Position numbers and translations under genes: made by a program
Shown here: piece by piece, positions 7,994-16,090 of the stretch
Layout: every line of letters begins with the position of its first letter
Position numbering within the stretch: position 1 is the stretch's first letter
Source of the DNA: an uncultured Bacteroidaceae bacterium
GTDB taxonomy: Bacteria > Bacteroidota > Bacteroidia > Bacteroidales > Bacteroidaceae
Length of the DNA stretch: 16,162 nt
Assembly (NCBI GenBank): GCA_934271655.1
Contig: CAKQRW010000056.1
Span: 1-16,162, forward strand
Direction of reading: 5' to 3'
The notes under the pieces: generated by a model
What the model saw: the letters and a program-made list of their open reading frames with translations, nothing else
Database searches by the model: none
Told to the model about the DNA's origin: nothing

Positions 7994-7997
7994 CACA

Positions 7998-10169
7998 ATG
8001 GACAACAACACACAGAACAACCAGGACCAGAACAAGAACAACCTCAAGCGTCCAAGGTTCAACCTCACGTGGCTCTACATCATCCTCATCGGAGGCATGG
8101 CGCTAATGTTCTTCACTCGCCAGGGCAAGTCCACATCGAGAGACATCGACTACACCACCTTCCAGGAGATGGTGGCCAAGGGATACGTGTCTGAGATAAT
8201 GGTCAACAAGGACGAGAACACCCTCGTCTTCTCCGTCACGCCAAGCCACCGGAAGGAGGTCTTCGGCACAGACAAGGGAAAAGGCGGTGTCATCAAGGTG
8301 GAGTTTGGCTCCATAGACAATCTGGAGACCTACCTCGACACGCAGCACGAGGCTGGCCACTTCAACGGAAAGGTATCGTATGAGCGAGACAACGACCTGC
8401 TGACCAACATCCTCTGGAACGTGGCTCCGCTGATCATCATAGTGCTCATATGGATATTCATCATGCGAGGCTTCAGCGGCAGAGGCGGCTTCATGGGCGG
8501 AGGCGGCATCTTCTCCGTCGGCAAGTCGAAGGCGCAGCTGATAGACAAGGATGACAAGAACTCGCCACAGGTGACCTTCAAGGATGTGGCTGGACAGACA
8601 GCAGCCAAGCAGGAGGTGCAGGAGATAGTTGACTTCCTCAAGAAGCCAGAGAAATACACCGCACTTGGCGGCAAGATACCCAAGGGTGCCCTTCTCGTAG
8701 GTCCTCCGGGCACAGGAAAGACCCTGCTGGCCAAGGCAGTGGCAGGCGAGGCAGGAGTGCCGTTCTTCTCTCTGTCAGGCTCGGAATTTGTGGAGATGTT
8801 TGTGGGAGTAGGTGCAAGCCGTGTGCGCGACCTCTTCCAGCAGGCCAAGGCCAAAGCCCCCTGCATCATCTTCATCGACGAGATAGACGCCATCGGACGT
8901 GCCCGCAGCAAGTCGGCCGCCATGGGAGGCAACGATGAGCGCGAGAGCACGCTCAACCAGTTGCTCACCGAGATGGACGGCTTCGGCACCAACAGCGGCA
9001 TCATCATCATGGCAGCCACCAACCGTGCCGACATCCTCGACAAGGCCCTCCTGCGCGCCGGACGCTTCGACCGCCAAATACATGTGGACCTGCCCGACCT
9101 CAACGAGCGCAAGGAGATTTTTATGGTACACCTGCGCCCCATCAAGATAGACGAGACAGTGGATGTGGCGCAACTGGCGCGGCAGACACCAGGATTCTCA
9201 GGAGCCGACATAGCCAACGTGTGCAACGAGGCAGCCCTCATAGCCGCACGCGGCAACAAGGATTGGGTCGACAAGCAATGCTTCCTCGACGCTGTGGACC
9301 GCATCATAGGCGGACTGGAGAAGAAGACCAAGCTGCTCACAGCTGCAGAGAAGCGCACCATAGCCCTGCACGAGGCAGGACATGCCACCATATCATGGTT
9401 CCTCGAGTATGCCAACCCTCTCGTCAAAGTAACCATTGTGCCGCGCGGACAGGCTCTCGGAGCCGCATGGTACATGCCAGAGGAGCGACAGATATCTACC
9501 AAAGAGGAGATCCTCGACGAGATATGTGCCACACTCGGCGGACGCGCCGCTGAGGAACTGTGCACCGGACGCATATCCACAGGAGCCATGAACGACCTGG
9601 AGAAGGTGACCAAGCGCGCCTTCGGCATGATAGCCTACGCAGGCATGGGAGATAAACTGCCAAACGTATGCTACTACGACAACCAGGAATACCAGTTCGC
9701 CAAGCCATACAGCGAGAAGACGGCAGAGACCATCGACGAGGAAGTGAGGGCGCTCATCGCCAAGGAATATGAGCGAGCCAAGCAAGTGCTCAGAGACCAC
9801 AAGGAGGGACACGAGCAGCTCACACAGATACTCGTGGACCGCGAGGTCATCTTTGCGGAAGACCTCGAAGCTATCTTCGGCAAGCGCCCATGGGTGTCAC
9901 GCACAGACGAGATACTGGCATCTGAGGAAGAAGGCAAGACTGGCAAGGACGACTCCGACTACTCCACAAGCCACAAGAAGGAGAACGAGGAGATAATACG
10001 CCAGAAGATTGTCAACGCTGTCTTGGAAAAAGCCAAGAAGCAGGCCGCTGACGGCAACGCAGGCGCAGCCAACACAGAGGATGCGCCAGAGGGCCAGCAA
10101 GCCAGCCAAGGCAATGCAGACAAGGCAGACAAGGCAGACATACATCAGCAAGGCAGCGATGAGGCATAA
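7998..10169 (+). CDS. ftsH: ATP-dependent zinc metalloprotease FtsH
   Basis: The 723-residue inner-membrane AAA+ protease extracts and degrades misfolded or unassembled membrane proteins and short-lived regulators. An Asn/Gln-rich N-terminus precedes the first transmembrane helix (about 23-40). A periplasmic domain (about 45-135) is followed by the second helix (139-156) and a Gly-rich stretch. The AAA+ module shows Walker A GPPGTGKT (235-242), the pore loop MFVG (267-270), Walker B IIFIDEID (290-297) and the second region of homology with arginine fingers (LLRAGRFDR, 351-359). The protease domain has the zinc site HEAGH (458-462), with Asp533 in MNDLE as the likely third ligand. Beyond about residue 650 the tail is unusually long, charged and low in complexity (Ala/Asp/Gln/Lys, with a KADKAD repeat). 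It lies between rsfS and cdsA, a conserved Bacteroidetes order. Confidence 0.97.
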   Translation: MDNNTQNNQDQNKNNLKRPRFNLTWLYIILIGGMALMFFTRQGKSTSRDIDYTTFQEMVAKGYVSEIMVNKDENTLVFSVTPSHRKEVFGTDKGKGGVIKVEFGSIDNLETYLDTQHEAGHFNGKVSYERDNDLLTNILWNVAPLIIIVLIWIFIMRGFSGRGGFMGGGGIFSVGKSKAQLIDKDDKNSPQVTFKDVAGQTAAKQEVQEIVDFLKKPEKYTALGGKIPKGALLVGPPGTGKTLLAKAVAGEAGVPFFSLSGSEFVEMFVGVGASRVRDLFQQAKAKAPCIIFIDEIDAIGRARSKSAAMGGNDERESTLNQLLTEMDGFGTNSGIIIMAATNRADILDKALLRAGRFDRQIHVDLPDLNERKEIFMVHLRPIKIDETVDVAQLARQTPGFSGADIANVCNEAALIAARGNKDWVDKQCFLDAVDRIIGGLEKKTKLLTAAEKRTIALHEAGHATISWFLEYANPLVKVTIVPRGQALGAAWYMPEERQISTKEEILDEICATLGGRAAEELCTGRISTGAMNDLEKVTKRAFGMIAYAGMGDKLPNVCYYDNQEYQFAKPYSEKTAETIDEEVRALIAKEYERAKQVLRDHKEGHEQLTQILVDREVIFAEDLEAIFGKRPWVSRTDEILASEEEGKTGKDDSDYSTSHKKENEEIIRQKIVNAVLEKAKKQAADGNAGAANTEDAPEGQQASQGNADKADKADIHQQGSDEA

Positions 10170-10230
10170 GCCTGGCAATCGCCTTGACCCAGCAAAGTTT
10201 TTACAAACACCAAACATTTACTCTTGATAA

Positions 10231-11091
10231 GTGAAAAACCTAATCGTACGCGCAGCAACAGGCATCATCTTTGTCGCCATACTCATAAGCGGCATCGTGA
10301 TAAGCCACATATCACTCCTCATACTGTTCACGGCCATCACGGCCATGACAGTATGGGAGTTCACCACCATAGCGAACAAGCACTTGCACCTGCACGTGAA
10401 CCGCTTCATCACCACAGCAGCAGCAGCATACCTGTTTATGGCTGTATGGGCTTTCAACACCAACCTGATGGGATCGGAGGTGTTCATACCGTATCTCATC
10501 TCCATCATCTACCTGCTGGTGTCGGAGCTGTATCTCGACAATCCCGACCCCATACAGAACTGGAGCATGACATTCATGGCGCAGCTCTACATAGCCCTGC
10601 CATTCGCCTCGCTCAACACACTCTGCGTGATCAACACGCCAGGCAGTGTGCAATACTACTACTGGTATGCCCTCTCACTCTTCATATTCCTGTGGTCGAG
10701 CGACACCGGAGCCTACGTCTTCGGTTCTCTCCTCGGCAAGCACAAGCTCTTCGAGCGCATCTCGCCCAAGAAGACATGGGAAGGAAGCATAGGCGGAGGA
10801 CTGGTAGCCATAGCTGCATCGCAGGTGCTGGCACACTTTGTGCCGTTCACCAGCACAGTCAGCGGCATTGAGAACAACCTGCTCTGGGCTGGACTGGCCA
10901 CACTCACCGTCATCATGGGCACATGGGGCGACCTTGTAGAGTCGCTCTTCAAGCGCAAGGCTGGCATCAAGGACTCTGGCAACATACTGCCAGGACACGG
11001 AGGCATGCTCGACCGCTTCGACAGCTCTCTCATAGCCATACCAGCGGCTGTGATATACATCTACACAATTATGCTAAATTTGCATCTGTAA
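10231..11091 (+). CDS. cdsA: Phosphatidate cytidylyltransferase (CDP-diacylglycerol synthase)
   Basis: The 286-residue polytopic inner-membrane enzyme converts phosphatidate and CTP to CDP-diacylglycerol, the precursor of the membrane phospholipids. The family signature is complete: SLFKRKAGIKDSGNILPGHGG (238-258) followed by MLDRFDS (259-265). Further conserved features are SSDTGAYVFG (156-165) and the KKTWEGSIGG block (180-189). About seven or eight hydrophobic segments are visible. I take the GTG at 10231 as start because it gives the family-typical MKNLIVRAATG opening. The preceding 61 bases after ftsH hold no clear promoter, so it is probably read from the rsfS-ftsH transcript. Confidence 0.95.
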   Translation: MKNLIVRAATGIIFVAILISGIVISHISLLILFTAITAMTVWEFTTIANKHLHLHVNRFITTAAAAYLFMAVWAFNTNLMGSEVFIPYLISIIYLLVSELYLDNPDPIQNWSMTFMAQLYIALPFASLNTLCVINTPGSVQYYYWYALSLFIFLWSSDTGAYVFGSLLGKHKLFERISPKKTWEGSIGGGLVAIAASQVLAHFVPFTSTVSGIENNLLWAGLATLTVIMGTWGDLVESLFKRKAGIKDSGNILPGHGGMLDRFDSSLIAIPAAVIYIYTIMLNLHL

Positions 11092-11110
11092 GCAGAAAAC
11101 AGCACATGCC

Positions 11111-11184
11111 CTATAGATTACTATAGTTTTTCCGTAGTTTCTATAGCTACTATAGCCTCTATAGATTTTCTATAGCTACTATAG
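11111..11184. repeat. Array of seven CTATAG palindromes between cdsA and the DUF349 gene
   Basis: The palindrome CTATAG starts at 11111, 11121, 11141, 11150, 11159, 11170 and 11179. A degenerate copy (CCGTAG) at 11132 fills the one large gap, giving spacings of 10, 11, 9, 9, 9, 11 and 9 bases, close to one DNA helical turn. Within it the 19-base sequence TTTCTATAGCTACTATAGC occurs twice (11138-11156 and 11167-11185). Neighbouring copies can pair as small hairpins. The first pair is followed by TTTTT and the last by CTTTTT, so weak termination of cdsA is possible. Several copies followed by T runs resemble TAnnTTTG at 7 of 8 positions, so weak promoter function is another option. Confidence 0.85.
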
Positions 11185-11229
11185 CTTTTTCTCTTGCAGA
11201 TATATGGTCTAACAATAAACATCCTAACT

Positions 11230-13119
11230 ATGATTGAGAATCAGAACCCCACTGAGGAGACTGCTGCCAAGCCAGCAGCGCAACCAGTTGCCTCTCCTGA
11301 AACAACAGCAGAAGAGGCCACACCAGCAACAGAAGCTGCTGCAGCTACAGAAGACGCTGCTGTCAACTCTGAGACTGCACCAGCCAATGAACCTCAGGCA
11401 GAAACCTCTAACACCACTCTCGCCGCTTACACGACCAAAGCAGAAGTAGTCAACCGACTCAAAGACATCGTCAACAGCGACGAAGAAGTGACAAGACAAG
11501 AACTCGACAGCCTGAAGAGCGCCTTCTACCGCATACACAGGCAGAACGCTGACGCCGCCTACAAGAAGTTTATCGAAGAAGGCGGAAAGGCCGAAGAATT
11601 CGTTCCCGAACCCAACATGGAGGAACCTGAATTCAAAGAATGCATGGCTGTCATCCGCGAGAAGCGCGCGGCAGCGGCAGCAGCGGCCGAACAGGTGCGC
11701 GAGGACAACTACAACAAGAAGACAGAAATCATTGAGAAGATAAAGAACCTCTCTGAGAACGCTGACGAGATCAACCACACATACAACGACTTCAAAGACC
11801 TCCAGCAGCAATGGTCGGCCATAGGAGAGGTGCCTGCCGACAAGGTGACAGCACTCTGGAAGACATACCAGCAGGCAGTGGAGGCCTTCTACGACACACT
11901 CAAGCTCAGCAACGAACTGCGCGCCTACGACTTCAAGAAGAACCTGGAACGCAAGACAGCCCTCTGCGAGGAAGCAGAGAAACTGGCCGACGAGACCGAC
12001 ATCATCGAAGCCTTCCGCAAGCTCCAGCAGCTGCACCTCGAGTTCCGCGAGGTAGGACCAGTGGCCAGCGACCTGCGCGAGCAGATATGGAACCGCTTCA
12101 AGGACGCGTCAACAGTAATCAACAAGAGACACCAGGAGTTCTTTGAGGCTCGCAAGAAGAAGGAAGAAGAGAACCTGGAGAAGAAGACAGCCATATGCGA
12201 GACCATCGAGGGCTTCGACCTCGACACACTCAAGACATTTGCCGACTGGAACGCCATATCTGAAAAGGTCACAGCCCTCCAAGCTGAATGGCGCACTATA
12301 GGTTTCGCTCCTGTGAAGATGAACACCAAAATCTTCGAGCGCTTCCGTGCAGCATGCGACAAATTCTTCTCGCGCAAGAACGAATACATACAGTCTGTCC
12401 ACGAGAACCTGAAGAAGAACTACGCCAAGAAGCTTGAGCTTGTGGAGAAGGCGGAGGCACTGAAGGACAGCACCGACTGGACAGCCACATCCAACATACT
12501 TGTAGACCTGCAGAAGCAGTGGAGAGCCATCGGCACTGTGCCAAAGAAATACAGCGACCAGATATGGGAACGTTTCAACGGAGCCTGCGATGCCTTCTTT
12601 GCTGCAAAGAAAGAGGCCAACAAGGGTGCCATATCTGAACAGCGCGCCAACCTTGAGAAGAAGAAATCTATCGTCGACATGCTCGCAGCCATCGTGCCAG
12701 AAGAATTTGAAGGCGACCTGCGCGCCAAGCTCCGCGCTGCCCAGGAAGAGTGGAACAACATTGGCCACGTGCCATTCAAGGAGAAAGACCGCATCTACAG
12801 CCTTCTCCGCGAGCAGATGGACCGTCTCTACGGCTATGCCAGCAAGAGTGCAGCAAAGCGCCGCCTCGACAGTTTCAAGGAGTCTATCAAGACTGGCAAC
12901 AACGGTGACATACGCTCAAGACTCACACGCCAGCTCGACATACTCAAGAACGAGATCAAGACTTACGAGAACAACCTCGGTTTCCTCAACCTCTCCAGCA
13001 AGTCTAAGCAGGGCAACGCTCTCGTGGAAGAGCTCAACCGCAAGATGGACAAGCTCAAGGCTGACCTCGAAGAAGTGAAAGCCAAACTTGCCGCTCTTGA
13101 AGAGAACAAGCAAGCATAA
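11230..13119 (+). CDS. DUF349 repeat protein, function unknown
   Basis: The 629-residue product has an acidic Ala/Glu/Thr/Pro-rich, probably disordered N-terminus (1-65), then a helical region with an Arg/Ala stretch (145-155). It has five DUF349 repeats at about 163-225, 237-305, 316-384, 396-460 and 471-537. Each repeat shows the typical pattern of a Trp, Phe or Leu before 'xxIGxVP', then 'IWxRFxxAxxxFF'. The C-terminus (about 555-625) is a predicted coiled coil. No signal peptide is seen, so it should be cytoplasmic. The family is widespread in Bacteroidetes and no molecular role is firmly established. I chose the ATG at 11230 over an in-frame TTG at 11194 because the latter lies beside the CTATAG array and adds residues that do not look like family sequence. 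It is the last gene before a strong terminator. Confidence 0.88.
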   Translation: MIENQNPTEETAAKPAAQPVASPETTAEEATPATEAAAATEDAAVNSETAPANEPQAETSNTTLAAYTTKAEVVNRLKDIVNSDEEVTRQELDSLKSAFYRIHRQNADAAYKKFIEEGGKAEEFVPEPNMEEPEFKECMAVIREKRAAAAAAAEQVREDNYNKKTEIIEKIKNLSENADEINHTYNDFKDLQQQWSAIGEVPADKVTALWKTYQQAVEAFYDTLKLSNELRAYDFKKNLERKTALCEEAEKLADETDIIEAFRKLQQLHLEFREVGPVASDLREQIWNRFKDASTVINKRHQEFFEARKKKEEENLEKKTAICETIEGFDLDTLKTFADWNAISEKVTALQAEWRTIGFAPVKMNTKIFERFRAACDKFFSRKNEYIQSVHENLKKNYAKKLELVEKAEALKDSTDWTATSNILVDLQKQWRAIGTVPKKYSDQIWERFNGACDAFFAAKKEANKGAISEQRANLEKKKSIVDMLAAIVPEEFEGDLRAKLRAAQEEWNNIGHVPFKEKDRIYSLLREQMDRLYGYASKSAAKRRLDSFKESIKTGNNGDIRSRLTRQLDILKNEIKTYENNLGFLNLSSKSKQGNALVEELNRKMDKLKADLEEVKAKLAALEENKQA

Positions 13120-13152
13120 GAATAAAAACGGAAAATATCTTTCTGAAACAAC

Positions 13153-13192
13153 AAGCCTCCGCATGCTATATACAACACGCATACGGAGGCTT
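13153..13192 (+). terminator. Terminator of the DUF349 gene
   Basis: AAGCCTCCGCATGC (13153-13166) pairs with GCATACGGAGGCTT (13179-13192) over 14 positions with one C-A mismatch, around a 12-base AT-rich loop, 33 bases after the DUF349 stop. The following CTTGATTT is only moderately T-rich, and a second small dyad (TTGATT/AATCAA, 13194-13211) follows at once. Confidence 0.8.
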
Positions 13193-13235
13193 CTTGATTT
13201 CAAGTAATCAATCCTTCATCCATATTACTTTTTTT

Positions 13236-13273
13236 CTTTTATTCTTTTATTCTTTTATTCTTTTATTCTTTTA
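13236..13273 (+). repeat. 8-bp tandem repeat (CTTTTATT)n upstream of a promoter
   Basis: The octamer CTTTTATT is repeated four times without error from 13236 and continues for six more bases (CTTTTA), about 4.75 units. It sits in a T-rich gap and ends 31 bases before a TAnnTTTG element at 13305. Repeats of this kind change copy number by strand slippage. Here that would alter DNA upstream of the -33 region, not a reading frame. Confidence 0.85.
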
Positions 13274-13304
13274 CTTCTTATTTTTTTATTTCATATTTTT
13301 TTTA

Positions 13305-13312
13305 TACATTTG
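13305..13312 (+). promoter_or_regulatory. Bacteroidetes -7 element upstream of the broken lipoprotein gene
   Basis: TACATTTG matches TAnnTTTG exactly. The expected -33 position (about 13281-13284) reads TTTT rather than TTTG. It lies 105 bases before the ATG at 13418, so the transcript would have a leader of about 100 bases. It would serve 13418-14006 and the closely following gene at 14018. Confidence 0.5.
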
Positions 13313-13417
13313 CAATGTTTTATCATAAGTAAGATGGAACAATAACATCTTTTTCTTAACAGGAACATAACTAAACATATCACTTGACAAACATTTTATA
13401 ACCTCATTAAAGACTCT

Positions 13418-14006
13418 ATGAATTTTACAAAAATAATTGCGAAAAAAAGAACCGTGACATCCTTAGCGATTCTATCAGGACTATGCTTTCTTTCTCTGAA
13501 CAGCTATGACAAGGATGAAGAATACTTCAGCCAAGGGAACTACACACTCGCGAAGAAGAGAATAACAAGGAGCACCGAAAACGGATATCATCCAACTACG
13601 TCTCCAGAACGCTCCCGAAATGTATTTTGAAGGCGGCACAAAAACATGTGAAATAAGATATAACGGAATCAATTTATCAGCCATATTTTCATGGCCAACA
13701 GGACGATGGAACCTTATACATCCAAGTGTAAACATACAATTCATCTCCTACACAGGTGGTTATAAAAGCTATTTTGACATCATGGGAGATGAGTATCATG
13801 TAAATGAATATGAGTATGTAACATTCAAACACGAAAGACGCCCAGAGATTCATGAAAACACCATAACCATTCCTGATTTCAGAATCTACTACAAAAAATG
13901 CATTGAAGAACAAACAGCCAATGGGACGATATACAAATTAGGGAAGCAAGAAAGCGACCCATGTCCTATCAGCATAGACATATCAGAATACCGTCGCATA
14001 CAATAA
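13418..14006 (+). pseudogene. Frameshifted small lipoprotein-like gene, family unknown
   Basis: Two reading frames make up what looks like one former gene of about 195 codons. The first (13418-13630) opens with a signal-like sequence MNFTKIIAKKRTVTSLAILS. The second frame is open from 13566 to 14006, upstream of its first ATG at 13620. Reading across a one-base removal in the AAAA run at 13578-13581 joins them smoothly: ...TRSTE, then TDIIQLRLQNAPEMYFEGG. The signal peptide ends LSLNSYDKDEE, where Bacteroidetes lipoproteins normally have SC followed by charged residues. Tyr30 (TAT, 13505-13507) may replace the acylated Cys by one base change (TGT to TAT). The stretch looks more AT-rich than its neighbours. 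I recognise no family. A sequencing error, or two overlapping genes with the second starting at 13620, are the alternatives. Confidence 0.65.
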
Positions 14007-14017
14007 AAGATACTCTT

Positions 14018-15895
14018 ATGAAACAAATCACAAGTCTCATTGCCGCCATGACATTATCCTGCACATGGCTTATGGCACAAAACAAAGAATTGGCGCATCC
14101 GTTTACAGGCTACTCCAATACCGACAACCTGAAGATTGAGAGAATAGAGTTCAATGAGGATGCCACTGTGGTACATGCCGTGGCTAACTCCGCCAAAGGA
14201 AGCTACATAACCATATCATCTGAAACAGCTCTGTTATCCAACGGCAAGAGATACCACATAACGAAAGCGCCAAAAGCTAAACTGGACAAGCCCATCCGCA
14301 TGCCAGACAACGGCAGCATGCATTTAGAGATGGCATTTCAGCCTCTGCCTGCCGACACACGGTTGCTGCACTTCATCGAATCGTCTGCAGACGGCAGCTG
14401 GAAAATATGCAATATAAGGAACAAGGAAGAAGACCTGCCAGAAAACTTGCCAGCAGGACTGGATGACGGCAGGCTCACAGGCAACTGCCAGTTGCCTGTC
14501 TCCACATTCTGTGATGACTCTACAACCATCAGCGTGACCATACTCAACTATGTCCCAGAAGCAGCGACAGACCTGCGCCTGACATTCCCAATGTTCGACC
14601 TCGGCACCATTGCCTACAACAAGAGCTATACTATATCACGTGAGGGCAAAGCGCAAATAAAACTGCATCCTTGCTTCCCCATTACAGCATATATGAGCAT
14701 GGGCGACTCAAGAGCTAACTCCTTCATTATTGAACCAGGCAAAGACATGTCCATCATGATAGACATGGGCTGTGGCAATACACGCTTTCCTGCCGTTGCC
14801 TTTGGCGGCAACCTGTCAAACATCAACCGAGAAATCAACATGATGGAAGAAAGAGGAGGTATCGAATACAGGAACGACCATGAATACTGCAACGCCCTTG
14901 CCACATCAAGCCAGGACATAAGAAACATGCTCTACGATGAATTTACCAAGACGGAAGAGACCTACAACCACGATGGCACTTATTCATCGCCAACAGCCAG
15001 CTATCTCAGGATGGTGAACAACTATCAATTTGCCTTGCACTGCTACTACGTCAGCAACCACATAAACGGTATGGTAAAAAATGCCATCAATTCACAAGGT
15101 ATCAGTCCAAGCATCTCACAAGCTCTGACATTCTGCGATTTCACACCAGGCCCAAAATACCATACAGAAATACTCACAAGTCCCCACATGACTCTGTGCC
15201 CTTTCTTCACCAATGTGACTTCATTCAGCACAAAACCCATGAAAGAACTGTTTACAGATGAGAATGACAGCCTGCTCACATACAACAAGGACATAGTGCA
15301 GCTCTTCAACACCATCTCATACAGCACACTCAACGACAGCGCCACAGCATCCATGCTCATGCAAACCATCACGGACACGACGCTGCGCGCATATCTCCAC
15401 ACAGCCACTGACCGATGGAGGCGAACCATTTCTGACATGAACAAGGAGCCACGCATACACTTCAGCCAAAACATGCCACTGACCAAAGAAGATCTAAGGC
15501 ACAGCATTCTCAATGAGCACCAGGGAAAAGCCGTAGCCTTCATCGCCTTCAACAAGAAAAACGCCAACAGCATGGCAGCTTTTCTCAAGGCATGCACGCT
15601 CATGAAGCAATGTGACAGCAGCAAGATAGTCTTTGCCAACATAGACATGGACACCGAACAGGATGACTACAAGGCATGGCACGAACTCGCCACCAACCAT
15701 CCTGGACTCTACTATATGGACATGCGACAGGCATACTTCTCGCTGTTCGACATTCCTCTTTTCAGCCAAGACTCGCCTCTGCGCAACGGATGCCAATATG
15801 ATATATATTCCGCAGACGGCAAACTTATACTGAGCACAAGCGACGAGAGTGCGGCACATAAAAAAATCAGAGAGATTGCCATATCGCAGCACTAA
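14018..15895 (+). CDS. Secreted protein with a thioredoxin-like C-terminal region lacking CxxC, function unknown
   Basis: The 625-residue product starts with a signal peptide (MKQITSLIAAMTLSCTWLMA, probable cleavage after Ala20 before QNKE). The N-terminal part (about 35-135) resembles the beta domain found ahead of Bacteroidetes TlpA/redoxin-like proteins. The central part (about 165-480) is helical and unassigned. The end (about 488-625) looks like a degenerate thioredoxin fold: KAVAFIAFNKKN (504-515) at the position of beta strand and active site, a helix, KIVFANIDMD (536-545), and a closing YDIYSADGKLILSTS (594-608). The active-site CxxC is absent; residues 511-517 read FNKKNAN. I chose the ATG at 14018 because it directly precedes the signal peptide; an earlier in-frame ATG at 13961 lies inside the preceding gene. 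It begins 11 bases after that gene and is probably co-transcribed. Confidence 0.6.
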   Translation: MKQITSLIAAMTLSCTWLMAQNKELAHPFTGYSNTDNLKIERIEFNEDATVVHAVANSAKGSYITISSETALLSNGKRYHITKAPKAKLDKPIRMPDNGSMHLEMAFQPLPADTRLLHFIESSADGSWKICNIRNKEEDLPENLPAGLDDGRLTGNCQLPVSTFCDDSTTISVTILNYVPEAATDLRLTFPMFDLGTIAYNKSYTISREGKAQIKLHPCFPITAYMSMGDSRANSFIIEPGKDMSIMIDMGCGNTRFPAVAFGGNLSNINREINMMEERGGIEYRNDHEYCNALATSSQDIRNMLYDEFTKTEETYNHDGTYSSPTASYLRMVNNYQFALHCYYVSNHINGMVKNAINSQGISPSISQALTFCDFTPGPKYHTEILTSPHMTLCPFFTNVTSFSTKPMKELFTDENDSLLTYNKDIVQLFNTISYSTLNDSATASMLMQTITDTTLRAYLHTATDRWRRTISDMNKEPRIHFSQNMPLTKEDLRHSILNEHQGKAVAFIAFNKKNANSMAAFLKACTLMKQCDSSKIVFANIDMDTEQDDYKAWHELATNHPGLYYMDMRQAYFSLFDIPLFSQDSPLRNGCQYDIYSADGKLILSTSDESAAHKKIREIAISQH

Positions 15896-16007
15896 AGCAC
15901 AACGTTTCTTTTCATGCGCAAACGCAAGACTATATTTATAATAAGTAATATTTAAAGTATTATTTCGGCTTATTTTGCAGTTTTTTCAAAAAAAAACAGG
16001 ATAAGAC

Positions 16008-16038
16008 TTGTCCATATCACAAAAAGTGCGTACCTTTG
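16008..16038 (+). promoter_or_regulatory. Promoter of the tRNA-Gln gene
   Basis: TACCTTTG (16031-16038) matches TAnnTTTG exactly. TTG (16008-16010), preceded by C, lies 20 bases upstream, the spacing expected for the Bacteroidetes primary sigma factor. Transcription should start near 16045, leaving a leader of roughly 45 bases before the tRNA. The leader can fold weakly (GCAATTGA... with ...TTCAAGATTGC). Confidence 0.75.
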
Positions 16039-16090
16039 CATCGCAATTGAGAACGAGGGGTGCTTGTTCAAGATTGCTGAAACAGAAAAT

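Noticed and set aside
8330..9628. 432-codon open frame on the minus strand, opposite ftsH
   Set aside because: It is a Ser/Arg-rich antisense shadow of the AAA+ and protease coding sequence, with no family features of its own.
11111..11185. CRISPR-like array
   Set aside because: Repeats are only 6 bp with 3-14 bp between them, and no cas genes are nearby.
11194..11229. Alternative TTG start of the DUF349 protein
   Set aside because: It adds twelve residues next to the CTATAG array and is a rarer start codon; the ATG at 11230 gives a typical acidic N-terminus.
13961..14017. Alternative ATG at 13961 for the secreted thioredoxin-like protein
   Set aside because: It would overlap the preceding gene and bury the signal peptide behind 19 extra polar residues.
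15945..15968. AT-rich dyad after the 14018-15895 gene as a terminator
   Set aside because: The stem is AT-only apart from one G-U pair and is not followed by a T tract, so it is too weak to call.
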